This document shows, piece by piece, positions 25,705-33,815 of a stretch of 64,000 nt of DNA. The notes beneath the pieces are model-generated. The model was not told where the DNA came from and did no database searches. It was given only the letters and a program-made list of their open reading frames with translations. The stretch is from Algibacter pacificus. GTDB taxonomy: Bacteria; Bacteroidota; Bacteroidia; Flavobacteriales; Flavobacteriaceae. The stretch is taken from assembly GCF_008033385.1 (NCBI RefSeq), contig NZ_VOGY01000008.1:124001-188000 (forward strand), in the 5' to 3' direction. How positions within the stretch are numbered: position 1 is the first letter of the stretch; each line of letters starts with the position of its first letter. Both the position numbers and the translations under genes were made by a program.

Positions 25705-25854
25705 ATACCCGCCGTAGTCACCTCTAGAAGACATTACTGTTTGATGAATATCAAAAACTAAAATTGTAATTCAGAAAGTTAAACACACACCAATACGCCA
25801 AAAAACAAAACAATAAGACCAAGCCAATATCCCCTCGAGGGGATTATTGGAGGT
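25704..25854 (+). repeat. 151-bp palindromic-end element, copy 6 (left end diverged)
   Basis: The left end ATACCCGCCGTAGTCACC aligns with the intact ACACCCCTACGGTCCCC. The right palindrome TCCCCTCGAGGGGA is at 25830-25843, with the TTGGAGGTT end shared with copy 3. Confidence 0.6.
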
Positions 25855-25899
25855 TTTTAAAAAAAGATCTAAAATTATAAACTTACTCATCTCTAGAAA

Positions 25900-26050
25900 A
25901 CACCCCTACAGTCCCCTCAAGGGGACAATCCTACCCATGACATATTTAGATGTAATTTGTAAATTAAGAGTCCAAAATATTGTAGTAAAAACCTAAAAAA
26001 CAAAACAATAAGACCGAGCTAATATCCCCTCGAGGGGATTATAGGGGTGT
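25900..26050 (+). repeat. 151-bp palindromic-end element, copy 7
   Basis: Intact copy: ACACCCCTA ... TAGGGGTGT with inner palindromes at 25912-25925 and 26025-26038. Nearly identical to copy 4. Confidence 0.85.
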
Positions 26051-26115
26051 CCACAAAGCTTCTCATGTAAAACAAGCCCCCTATTCTAGGCCTCCACGAA
26101 GTTATATAAGATACA

Positions 26116-28068
26116 CTATCTACGTTTCTTCTTAGACCTAAACTTAGCCTTATTCTTCCTTTTATTAAAAGGCACCGCATCATCAAACGTATGTTTTGCT
26201 TCTCCTTTAGGCTTATTTTTACGCCATTTCTCTGTTTTTTCCGGAAGTAGCACTTTAAGTAAATCTGGGCGCCCCACTTTATTTAAGGTCTTTTTTATCC
26301 AGGCTTTATTTTCGTCTTTATACCAAAAAAAGAATCGATGCTGTTCATCTTTCTCCTTTCTTGTTTTAGGCGTGTTTACTTTTTTAAGCGTGTATGGGTG
26401 GTAACCCGAGTAATAAATTACCGTAGCCACCGTCATAGGTGTTGGGGTAAACCCCTGTACTTGCTCCAGTTGGAAACCCATATCTTTAGTTTCGGCAGCA
26501 AGATTCGCCATATCTTCCACTTCACAAGCCGGATGATTGGATATAAAATATGGAATTAACTGAAGTTTTAATCCTTTCTTAATATTGATTTTATCGAAAC
26601 GCTCCTTAAACTTATGAAAATAACTAAACGATGGTTTACGCATCAGTTTCAATACAGGATCACTAGTATGTTCTGGCGCTACTTTTAATCGTCCAGAAAC
26701 ATGCTTAGTCATCACCTCTTCCGTGTAAGCGTCTAACTCTTTAGGATCGGCATTTTTATTAAATTCTGGAACCAACATATCATGTCGGATTCCCGAACCA
26801 ATAAAGGATTTTTTCACTTTTGGATGATTATCAACCGCCTGATACAATTCCGTTAAAGGCTTATGAGACGTGTCTAAATTACTACAAATAACCGGCGAAA
26901 TACAAGAAGGCGCCACACATTTATCGCAAATAGATTGCACTTTCCCTTTCATCTGGTACATGTTGGCACTAGGCCCACCAATATCAGACAAATACCCTTT
27001 AAAATCTGGCATATTAGCAACCGTATCCACTTCTTTTAAAATAGATTCCTGACTACGAGACGCAATAAATTTGCCTTGGTGTGCCGATATGGTACAAAAA
27101 CTACAGCCTCCAAAACATCCACGGTGAATGTTAATAGAAAACTTTATCATTTCGAAAGCTGGAATGGGCCCACGCTTATTATATTTTGGGTGTGGTAATC
27201 GTGTGTACGGATAATCGAAAGAAGCATCAATTTCAGCTTCCGTCATGGTTGGATAAGGCGGATTAATCATCAACGTTTTATCCCCAATTTTCTGAAAAAT
27301 ACGTCGCGCAGCCAATTTGTTAGATTCCTGCTCAATCACTTTAAAGTTAGAAGCGTATTTTTTCTTATCCTTTAAACAAACTTCATGTGATGCTATTTCA
27401 ACATCTTCCCAATTGCTATTTTTTGGTATTTTTTCATCTTCATTTAAAAGTACTGCTGTTTGATTAACGGTATTTATACTTCTAAAAGGCACGCCCTTTT
27501 CTAGTAAACGCACCACTTCGCGCAACGGCTGCTCGCCCATTCCATAAACCAACATATCGGCCTTAGACGTTTCTAAAATAGAAGGTAACAATTTATCGCT
27601 CCAATAATCGTAATGCGTAACACGGCGCAACGATGCCTCAATACCACCAATTAAAACCGGAGTATCTGGCCATTTTTCTTTTAAAATTTTAGAATAAACG
27701 GTTGTGGCGTAATCCGGACGAAACCCAATATCTCCATTTGGAGTATAGGCATCCTTATCCCGGCGTTTTTTGTTCGCATTATAATTGCTAATCATTGGGT
27801 CCATACAACCTCCCGTAACACCAAAAAATAATTTTGGCGCCCCAAGCTTTACAAAATCCTGAAGATTATCATTCACATTAGGCTGCGGTACAATAGCCAC
27901 ACGCAAACCAAAACTTTCTAGCATCCGCCCAATAACCGCAGGCCCAAAAGTAGGGTGATCCACATAAGCGTCGCCACTAAATAGGATAACATCTAGCGCT
28001 TCCCATCCGCGTATTTTCACCTCTTTATTTGTGGTAGGTAACCAATCTGATAGTTGTAGTTCTTGCAT
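26116..28068 (-). CDS. YgiQ family radical SAM protein
   Basis: 650-residue radical S-adenosylmethionine protein of the YgiQ type (UPF0313). The 4Fe-4S motif is HRGCFGGCSFC (C318, C322, C325). An N-terminal cobalamin-domain-like region (VILFSGDAYVDHPTFG, IGGIEASLRRVTHYDYW) and a Cys-rich insertion (CDKCVAPSC) are family features, and the C-terminus is very basic. The reaction of the family is not established. It is a single gene bounded by the repeat array downstream and a gene-free stretch upstream. Confidence 0.93.
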   Translation of the reverse strand: MQELQLSDWLPTTNKEVKIRGWEALDVILFSGDAYVDHPTFGPAVIGRMLESFGLRVAIVPQPNVNDNLQDFVKLGAPKLFFGVTGGCMDPMISNYNANKKRRDKDAYTPNGDIGFRPDYATTVYSKILKEKWPDTPVLIGGIEASLRRVTHYDYWSDKLLPSILETSKADMLVYGMGEQPLREVVRLLEKGVPFRSINTVNQTAVLLNEDEKIPKNSNWEDVEIASHEVCLKDKKKYASNFKVIEQESNKLAARRIFQKIGDKTLMINPPYPTMTEAEIDASFDYPYTRLPHPKYNKRGPIPAFEMIKFSINIHRGCFGGCSFCTISAHQGKFIASRSQESILKEVDTVANMPDFKGYLSDIGGPSANMYQMKGKVQSICDKCVAPSCISPVICSNLDTSHKPLTELYQAVDNHPKVKKSFIGSGIRHDMLVPEFNKNADPKELDAYTEEVMTKHVSGRLKVAPEHTSDPVLKLMRKPSFSYFHKFKERFDKINIKKGLKLQLIPYFISNHPACEVEDMANLAAETKDMGFQLEQVQGFTPTPMTVATVIYYSGYHPYTLKKVNTPKTRKEKDEQHRFFFWYKDENKAWIKKTLNKVGRPDLLKVLLPEKTEKWRKNKPKGEAKHTFDDAVPFNKRKNKAKFRSKKKRR

Positions 28069-28145
28069 AGCGTTGCAAAAATAGTCAAAAATTAATGGTT
28101 CAACATAATAATAAAATCAATCCATTATTAATGCGATAAATATTT

Positions 28146-28243
28146 GGGCGTTACCACAAGGGTCGGGCTTTCCGTTACAAGTCCTCGCGCCCTAAAAACT
28201 TCGTGGGCGCTGTGGGCTTTCCACTACTATCCCTAACGCGGGC
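28146..28243 (-). repeat. structured GC-rich intergenic element (GGGCGTTA ... TAACGCGGG)
   Basis: Much richer in GC than its surroundings. It begins GGGCGTTACC and ends CCCTAACGCG; inside are two copies of GGGCTTTCC and a hairpin GCGCCC/GGGCGC. The arrangement matches, as far as I remember, a dispersed element common in Bacteroidota genomes. The GGGCGTTA/TAACGC ends recall integron attC core sites but there is no integrase here. Confidence 0.6.
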
Positions 28244-28449
28244 ATACTTGCAAAGACCTGTTTTCAACCTGTACGTCATAGCCTTTCCCGCATACACATG
28301 GTTTCTAAAATACGCATTAGAAATTTGAAATCAAGTATTTAGCACTCACTGTTATGAGACTTCTAAATACTTCGAAGTTGTAGAAGTTACCTAATTCGTG
28401 GACAAAGCGATACGGAATGCTTTTATTCATTATGTATTCCCTCATTTTT

Positions 28450-28540
28450 TTGTCATTTCGAACGTAGAGAGAAATCACATAACCTTGCTCAACTTTTTCT
28501 TAGCACCTTCATGAGACTTCTCCTAGCCTCGAAGTGACAA
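28450..28540. repeat. imperfect long inverted repeat (TTGTCATTTCGA ... TCGAAGTGACAA)
   Basis: The 12-bp ends pair with one mismatch, and the next segments (GAGAGAAATC and GAGACTTCTC) also pair roughly. I recognise this as the type of dispersed palindromic repeat frequent between genes in Flavobacteriaceae; that memory is not checked. Confidence 0.6.
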
Positions 28541-28660
28541 AATCAAGTTGTTTTTACACCATACTTGTCATTTCACCAATAAAATATCACATACATTTAC
28601 AAGAACATTGTAATTCCTCCAATTATTAAGCAAATTCTGTTCATAATATAAACACTTTCC

Positions 28661-28668
28661 TATTTTTG
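28661..28668 (+). promoter_or_regulatory. -7 promoter box immediately before tatD
   Basis: TATTTTTG matches TAnnTTTG exactly and ends only 4 nt before the ATG, so the transcript would be leaderless or nearly so. Confidence 0.55.
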
Positions 28669-28672
28669 CAAC

Positions 28673-29440
28673 ATGATAATTACAGATACCCACACCCATT
28701 TATATAGCGAAGCCTTCGACGAGGATAGAAACGACATGATTTCTCGCGCCATAGCACAAGGCGTTACTCGTTTTTTTATTCCGGCCATAGATTCTACTTA
28801 CACCGAAGCCATGCTTCAACTTGAAAAAGAATATCCAGAAAACATCTTTTTAATGTCTGGTTTGCATCCCACCCATGTAAAAGATAATTATAAGGACGAA
28901 CTCCTTCATATAGAACAGATGCTTGCCTCTCATAAATATTATGCTATTGGAGAAATTGGTATCGATTTATATTGGGATAAATCCACTTTAGATATTCAAA
29001 AAGCAGCTTTTCAACATCAAATAAAATTAGCCAAACAGTATAAACTTCCTATAGCCATTCATTGCCGCGACGCTTTCGATGAAGTTTTCGAAGTTTTAGA
29101 AAGTGAAAAAGGCGACGATCTATTTGGAGTTTTCCACTGTTTTACTGGAACTTTAGAACAAGCACATCAAGCCATTTCTTACAATATGACTTTAGGTATT
29201 GGTGGTGTATCAACCTTTAAAAACGGTAAAATAGATCGGTTCTTAAATGAAATTGATTTAAAACATATTGTTTTAGAAACCGATGCGCCTTATTTGGCAC
29301 CAACACCATATAGAGGAAAACGAAACGAAAGTGCTTATATATTAAAGGTATTAGAAAAAATGTCTACCATATATAATGTACCCGAAAAAACCATAGCCGA
29401 TATTACAACAGCAAACTCCAAAGCCATCTTTAAAATATAA
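28673..29440 (+). CDS. TatD family hydrolase (Mg-dependent DNase type)
   Basis: 255-residue TIM-barrel metal-dependent hydrolase of the TatD family, known for 3'-5' exonuclease/DNase activity. Motifs: TDTHTHLY at the N-terminus, GEIGIDLYW, HCRDAFDE, VFHCFTG, and ETDAPYLAPTPYRGKRNE. All metal ligands appear present and the length is normal. The asparaginase gene starts 3 nt after its stop, so the two form an operon. A promoter box ends 4 nt before the start codon. Confidence 0.95.
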   Translation: MIITDTHTHLYSEAFDEDRNDMISRAIAQGVTRFFIPAIDSTYTEAMLQLEKEYPENIFLMSGLHPTHVKDNYKDELLHIEQMLASHKYYAIGEIGIDLYWDKSTLDIQKAAFQHQIKLAKQYKLPIAIHCRDAFDEVFEVLESEKGDDLFGVFHCFTGTLEQAHQAISYNMTLGIGGVSTFKNGKIDRFLNEIDLKHIVLETDAPYLAPTPYRGKRNESAYILKVLEKMSTIYNVPEKTIADITTANSKAIFKI

Positions 29441-29443
29441 CCT

Positions 29444-30466
29444 ATGCAAGCAAATATACTCCTTATATATACTGGTGGTACTATTGGTATGGTAAAAGAC
29501 TTTAAATCTGGTGTACTAAAAGCTTTCAATTTTAAAAACCTATTACAACAAATTCCAGAAATACAACTGCTGGATTGTAATATTGAAACCTTTTCATTTG
29601 AAAATCCTATAGATTCGAGTAATATGAATCCTAAACATTGGGTACAAATAGCCGAGGTTATCGAAGAAAAATATAATGATTTCGATGGTTTTGTGGTACT
29701 CCATGGCAGTGACACCATGAGTTACACGGCATCGGCATTAAGTTTTATGCTAGAAAACTTGGCAAAACCAGTCATATTCACAGGCTCTCAATTACCCATA
29801 GGTGATTTACGAACCGATGCGAAAGAAAACCTTATTACATCCATACAAGTGGCGTCGTTACAAAAAAACAAAACACCTGTAATAAAGGAAGTATGCCTCT
29901 ATTTTGAATACAAACTGTACCGTGCTAATAGAACTACAAAAATTAATGCCGAGCATTTTCAAGCTTTTGCATCACTTAATTATCCCGACCTAGCCGAATC
30001 TGGCGTACATTTAAAAATTAATCATAAATATTTGTTTCAGCCCAACACCAACAAAAAATTCCAAGTTCACAAAAATTTAGATCAAAATATTGCGCTTATA
30101 AAACTGTACCCAGGTATTTCAAAAATAGTTTTAAAGAATATTTTCAATACACCAGACTTAAAAGCAGTCATTTTGGAAACCTATGGTTCTGGAAATTGTA
30201 CTACAGAAACCTGGTTCATTAATATGCTAAAAGAAACCATTAAAAAAGGCATCCATATTGTGAATATTACGCAATGTTCGGGCGGAAGTGTTATGATGGG
30301 GCACTATGAAACCAGTGATATGTTAAAAAAAGAGGGGATTATCTCTGGAAAAGACATAACCACAGAGGCTGCACTTGCTAAATTAATGTATCTACTAGGA
30401 AAAAATATTCCCCCTAAAAGCTTCAAAACCACCTATGAAACATCTTTAATTGGAGAATTGACTTAA
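29444..30466 (+). CDS. type I L-asparaginase
   Basis: 340-residue cytoplasmic-type asparaginase that hydrolyses L-Asn to Asp and ammonia. There is no signal peptide, consistent with type I. The two catalytic-Thr motifs are intact: YTGGTIGMV near residue 12 and VVLHGSDTMSYTAS near residue 90, plus the conserved TDAKENL. It is cotranscribed with tatD, an arrangement that I recall from other Flavobacteriaceae. Symbol ansA would be usual, but I leave it blank since type assignment is from sequence alone. Confidence 0.94.
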   Translation: MQANILLIYTGGTIGMVKDFKSGVLKAFNFKNLLQQIPEIQLLDCNIETFSFENPIDSSNMNPKHWVQIAEVIEEKYNDFDGFVVLHGSDTMSYTASALSFMLENLAKPVIFTGSQLPIGDLRTDAKENLITSIQVASLQKNKTPVIKEVCLYFEYKLYRANRTTKINAEHFQAFASLNYPDLAESGVHLKINHKYLFQPNTNKKFQVHKNLDQNIALIKLYPGISKIVLKNIFNTPDLKAVILETYGSGNCTTETWFINMLKETIKKGIHIVNITQCSGGSVMMGHYETSDMLKKEGIISGKDITTEAALAKLMYLLGKNIPPKSFKTTYETSLIGELT

Positions 30467-30546
30467 AATTAACTGTGAAAATTTTAGCGTTCAAAGATTT
30501 TTTTGTTATTTCATACCCAGAATAAAAGCTCTTAAAAAAGGAGAAT

Positions 30547-30634
30547 AGAGAGGTGGCCGAGTGGTCGAAGGCGCACGCCTGGAAAGTGTGTATACCTCAA
30601 AAGGGTATCGAGGGTTCGAATCCCTTCCTCTCTG
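30547..30634 (+). tRNA. tRNA-Ser (anticodon GGA)
   Basis: 88-nt class II tRNA: acceptor AGAGAGG/CCTCTCT with discriminator G, anticodon arm CACGC-CTGGAAA-GTGTG (GGA), a long variable arm TATACC/GGGTAT, T arm GAGGG-TTCGAAT-CCCTT. CCA is not encoded. Confidence 0.97.
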
Positions 30635-30710
30635 CTTAAATTTTTTATTTTTTAATTGCTTTTTTTTTATATCTTTAACACTTTAACTAATAAAATTAAG
30701 ATTCTAGAAC

Positions 30711-31481
30711 ATGAAAAGATTATTTTCTATCCTTGCCGTTACAGTAATGATGGCATTTGGAACTGCTAATGCAACAACCATTGCAAACACAAGTACAGCT
30801 GTAACAACTGTAACCACAACAACTCAAGATGACGCCGCACCTGCTGCTGATGTCGGATTTCACCAAGATTTGAAAAAACGTTTTATTGAAGGTGGTCCAG
30901 GATTCATGGGTATTGTACTATTATGTTTAATTCTTGGATTAGCAATTGCTATAGAAAGAATTATCTTTTTAAACTTATCAACCACAAACACTAAGAAATT
31001 AACACAATCTGTTGAAGACGCACTTGCTTCTGGAGGTGTTGATGCTGCAAAAGAAGTTTGTAGAAATACTAAAGGACCTATCGCGTCTATTTACTATCAA
31101 GGTTTAGATAGAAATGACGAAGGTATTGAAGCTGTTGAAAAAGCTGTTGTAGCTTACGGTGGTGTTCAAATGGGTCAATTAGAGAAAAACGTATCATGGA
31201 TTTCATTATTTATCGCACTTGCACCAATGCTTGGTTTCATGGGTACGGTAATTGGTATGATTCAGGCGTTTGATAAAATTGAAGCTGCTGGTGATATGCA
31301 ACCTTCACTTGTTGCGGGTGGTATTAAAGTAGCTCTTTTAACAACTGTATTTGGTCTTGTAGTAGCAATTATTCTTCAAATTTTTTACAATTATATTATT
31401 GCTAAAATTGATAGTATTGTTAACGATATGGAAGATGCTTCTATCACGTTAATGGATCTATTAATTAGACACAAAAAGTAA
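30711..31481 (+). CDS. MotA/TolQ/ExbB proton channel family protein
   Basis: Inner-membrane proton channel subunit that energises outer-membrane transport (ExbB/TolQ) with ExbD and TonB. 256 residues. The N-terminus is a hydrophobic signal-like segment followed by a Thr/Ala-rich spacer (to about 50); three membrane helices follow at about 60-85, 160-185 and 205-235, with the family core APMLGFMGTVIGMIQAF and VAGGIKVALLTTVFGL. First gene of a four-gene operon followed by a membrane protein and two ExbD genes, all closely spaced. The long N-terminal extension is usual in Bacteroidota. Confidence 0.93.
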   Translation: MKRLFSILAVTVMMAFGTANATTIANTSTAVTTVTTTTQDDAAPAADVGFHQDLKKRFIEGGPGFMGIVLLCLILGLAIAIERIIFLNLSTTNTKKLTQSVEDALASGGVDAAKEVCRNTKGPIASIYYQGLDRNDEGIEAVEKAVVAYGGVQMGQLEKNVSWISLFIALAPMLGFMGTVIGMIQAFDKIEAAGDMQPSLVAGGIKVALLTTVFGLVVAIILQIFYNYIIAKIDSIVNDMEDASITLMDLLIRHKK

Positions 31482-31501
31482 TAATATAAAATTTTAAAAT
31501 T

Positions 31502-31921
31502 ATGAAAATTCACAAAATACTTAAAATCGTGGCTTTTGCTCTGGCAATTCTCGGCTCAATATTTGCGCTGATGATTATGACTGGTTCCGAAGCGATGATT
31601 GAAAACATACTTTATATTACTTATGCCGTATTAGGCATAGTAATAGCCTTAGTCCTAATCTTTGTTTTAAAAGGATTAGTTACAGGAGATATCAAAAAAA
31701 CTTTGATGACTGTAGGCGCATTTTTAGCAATTGTATTTATATCCTATACCTTATCATCTGGTTCAGATTTAGACCTAAAACCATTTAATGATAAAGGTTT
31801 AGGTATTACTGAAGGTATTTCTAAAAATGTAGGAGCGGGTTTATATACGTTTTATGCTCTAGCTATTTTAGCAATTGGATCAATGCTATTTGGTGGAGTG
31901 AAAAAAATATTTAACAAATAA
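31502..31921 (+). CDS. conserved membrane protein of the ExbB/ExbD operon
   Basis: 139 residues with four hydrophobic segments (about 8-30, 38-60, 70-88, 108-130). No family name is recognised. It lies 20 nt after exbB and 3 nt before the first exbD, so it is part of the operon. A structural partner of the channel is plausible, but not shown. The loop between helices 3 and 4 is soluble and Gly/Asp-rich. Confidence 0.8.
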   Translation: MKIHKILKIVAFALAILGSIFALMIMTGSEAMIENILYITYAVLGIVIALVLIFVLKGLVTGDIKKTLMTVGAFLAIVFISYTLSSGSDLDLKPFNDKGLGITEGISKNVGAGLYTFYALAILAIGSMLFGGVKKIFNK

Positions 31922-31924
31922 ATT

Positions 31925-32515
31925 ATGGCAAAAAGAGCAGCACCAGAAGTTAATGCAGGCTCAATGGCCGACATTGCTTTCTTATTATTAATATTTTTCT
32001 TAGTAACAACAACTATTGAAACAGATTCTGGTATTAACAGAAAGCTGCCTCCAATGGAAGAACAAACAGATCCGCCTGTTATTAAAATGAAAAATATTTT
32101 TACAGTAATTGTAAATAAGAATGATGATTTATTGGTTGAAGATGAACCAATGGAACTTAAAGATTTGCGTCAAGCAGCCATTGCTTTTCTAGATAATGGT
32201 GGCGATGGAAAATGTGACTATTGTAATGGAGCAAGAGATGAAAAATCATCCGATAATCCAGACAAAGCCATTATTTCATTAGCAAATGATAGAGAGACCA
32301 CTTACAAAACGTATATCGCAGTACAAAACGAATTAGTTGCAGCATATAACGATTTAAGAAACAAGAGATCCGAGGCCTTATTTGGCATGTCTTTCCAAGA
32401 AATGGAAGCCTACCAAAAAGATGTAAACTGGCCTGGAAATAAAGCAGAGTTAAAAAAGAAGATTGAACAGATAAAAACTGAATATCCTCAAAAACTCTCA
32501 GAAGTACAGAAATAA
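31925..32515 (+). CDS. biopolymer transporter ExbD/TolR, first copy
   Basis: 196-residue ExbD/TolR subunit. The single N-terminal membrane helix is preceded by the NAGSMADIAFLLLIFFLVTT motif, whose Asp (in MADIAF) is the conserved proton-pathway residue. A periplasmic domain follows, longer than in E. coli, with a Cys pair (CDYC) and a coiled, charged C-terminal half. It is 3 nt after the membrane protein gene. Two ExbD proteins in one operon suggest a heteromeric complex, as in other Bacteroidota. Confidence 0.93.
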   Translation: MAKRAAPEVNAGSMADIAFLLLIFFLVTTTIETDSGINRKLPPMEEQTDPPVIKMKNIFTVIVNKNDDLLVEDEPMELKDLRQAAIAFLDNGGDGKCDYCNGARDEKSSDNPDKAIISLANDRETTYKTYIAVQNELVAAYNDLRNKRSEALFGMSFQEMEAYQKDVNWPGNKAELKKKIEQIKTEYPQKLSEVQK

Positions 32516-32532
32516 TTTAACATTCATTAAAT

Positions 32533-33009
32533 ATGTCTAAATTTAAAAAGAAAAAAAGTGGCGAAATGCCAGCGGTTAATACGGCTTCTTTACCAGATAT
32601 TGTATTTATGTTATTATTCTTTTTCATGGTAGCTACAGTAATGCGGCAAAATACCTTAATGATAGAAAATAACTTACCATTTGCAGATCAAGTTGAAAAA
32701 CTTGATAAAAAAGATTTGGTAATGTACATCTACGCTGGTAAACCAAGTGCTAACTATAAACAATACGGAAACGAATCTAGAATTCAATTGAATGACAAGT
32801 TTGCGGATGTTAGGGAAATCGCTTCTTTTATTAATGCAGAGCGCGCCTCTAAAAGAGAGGAATTAGTTCCATTTTTAACTACAGCTTTAAAAGTTGATAG
32901 TAATGCTAATATGGGATTAATTGGCGATATTAAACAAGAACTACGTAAAGTAAATGCTCTTAAAATAAACTACACAACTAAGAAAGGTAGTGTTATTGAG
33001 AACAATTAA
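32533..33009 (+). CDS. biopolymer transporter ExbD/TolR, second copy
   Basis: 158-residue second ExbD. The motif NTASLPDIVFMLLFFFMVAT holds the membrane Asp. A basic N-terminus (KFKKKKSG) faces the cytoplasm. The periplasmic part is shorter than in the first copy. It is 17 nt downstream of the first and ends at a strong terminator, so it closes the operon. The pair likely energises TonB-dependent receptors or the type IX system, whose own motor is however GldLM; this is inference. Confidence 0.93.
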   Translation: MSKFKKKKSGEMPAVNTASLPDIVFMLLFFFMVATVMRQNTLMIENNLPFADQVEKLDKKDLVMYIYAGKPSANYKQYGNESRIQLNDKFADVREIASFINAERASKREELVPFLTTALKVDSNANMGLIGDIKQELRKVNALKINYTTKKGSVIENN

Positions 33010-33031
33010 TTTATCCTCTTAATTTTATAAT

Positions 33032-33064
33032 AAAAGGCGTTTTGAAATATTCAAAACGCCTTTT
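33032..33064 (+). terminator. terminator of the ExbB/ExbD operon
   Basis: Perfect 15-bp stem AAAAGGCGTTTTGAA / TTCAAAACGCCTTTT with a 3-nt loop, followed by TATTTTTG. It lies 22 nt after the second exbD. Confidence 0.92.
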
Positions 33065-33106
33065 ATTTTTGCTATTGGAACCTTCAACTCTAGACTATCT
33101 TTACAA

Positions 33107-33805
33107 ATGAGTAGCATAAAATATATAATAGCCTTACTAGTTTTATTTCAAACCCCAATATGCTTTTCGCAAGAAGGACAAACACCAATAATTGATAAGC
33201 ATTATAAAGAAGATCAATTTTATATAGGTGTTACATATAATTTACTAAACCGAACCCCATCACATCTCAATCAAACTGGTTTTTCCCCTGGAATCCACTT
33301 TGGTTTTATAAAAGATATGCCCGTTAACAAAGCTCGAAATGTAGCCATAGGATTAGGGCTAGGACTTTCGAGTAATACATATAACCAAAATGTATTTATT
33401 GATGTTAACAATACAAACTCCTTTAATTACAGCTTAATAACCGATTCGAACACATTCTCTAAAAACAAATTTTCAACCCATTTTGTAGAAATCCCTTTAG
33501 AATTTAGATGGCGAACTTCAACAGCCACTTCATACGAATTTTGGCGCATTTACGCGGGGTTTAAATTTAGCTACCTCTTAGCTCATAACACGAAATATAA
33601 AGGTGACTTAGGAAGCTTTAAACACTCTAATATTTCAGATTTTAACAATTTCCAATATGGATTATCCCTTAGTGCAGGATATAACACTTGGAACATACAC
33701 TTTTACTACGCTTTAAATCCTATTTTTTCGAAAGCCGCCAAACTTGACGGCAAAACCATAAATTTTAATGCTATAAAAATAGGACTCATGTTCTACATTC
33801 TGTAA
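33107..33805 (+). CDS. PorT-family outer-membrane beta-barrel protein
   Basis: 232-residue outer-membrane protein. A signal peptide (to about residue 22, ending CFSQ) is followed by alternating beta-strand segments with aromatic ends, and the last residues KIGLMFYIL are a typical barrel terminus. The size and pattern (FSPGIHFGFIKDMP, VEIPLEFRWR) fit the PorT/porin family, which includes the T9SS component PorT/SprT; whether this is the T9SS protein itself or a paralogue is not decided. It is downstream of the ExbD terminator. Confidence 0.72.
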   Translation: MSSIKYIIALLVLFQTPICFSQEGQTPIIDKHYKEDQFYIGVTYNLLNRTPSHLNQTGFSPGIHFGFIKDMPVNKARNVAIGLGLGLSSNTYNQNVFIDVNNTNSFNYSLITDSNTFSKNKFSTHFVEIPLEFRWRTSTATSYEFWRIYAGFKFSYLLAHNTKYKGDLGSFKHSNISDFNNFQYGLSLSAGYNTWNIHFYYALNPIFSKAAKLDGKTINFNAIKIGLMFYIL

Positions 33806-33815
33806 CATACCTGTA

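Larger units (their letters stand above)
28069..28672. other. 604-bp gene-free region with structured repeats
   Basis: No ORF with support. It holds two separate structured repeats (28146-28243 and 28450-28540), a small palindrome cluster at 28359-28387 (ACTTCT, ACTTCGAAGT, AGAAGT) and the tatD promoter box at its right end. Confidence 0.7.

Noticed and set aside
24423-26050. CRISPR array
   Set aside because: Repeats are about 151 bp, palindromic at both ends and separated by repeated linkers, not short repeats with unique spacers. No cas gene is near.
28146-28243. Integron attC site
   Set aside because: The ends resemble attC cores, but no integrase or cassette array is present and the internal arrangement of two GGGCTTTCC words does not fit attC.
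33064-33071. TATTTTTG promoter box for the PorT-like gene
   Set aside because: It is part of the T tract of the ExbD terminator, so the match to TAnnTTTG is likely by chance.
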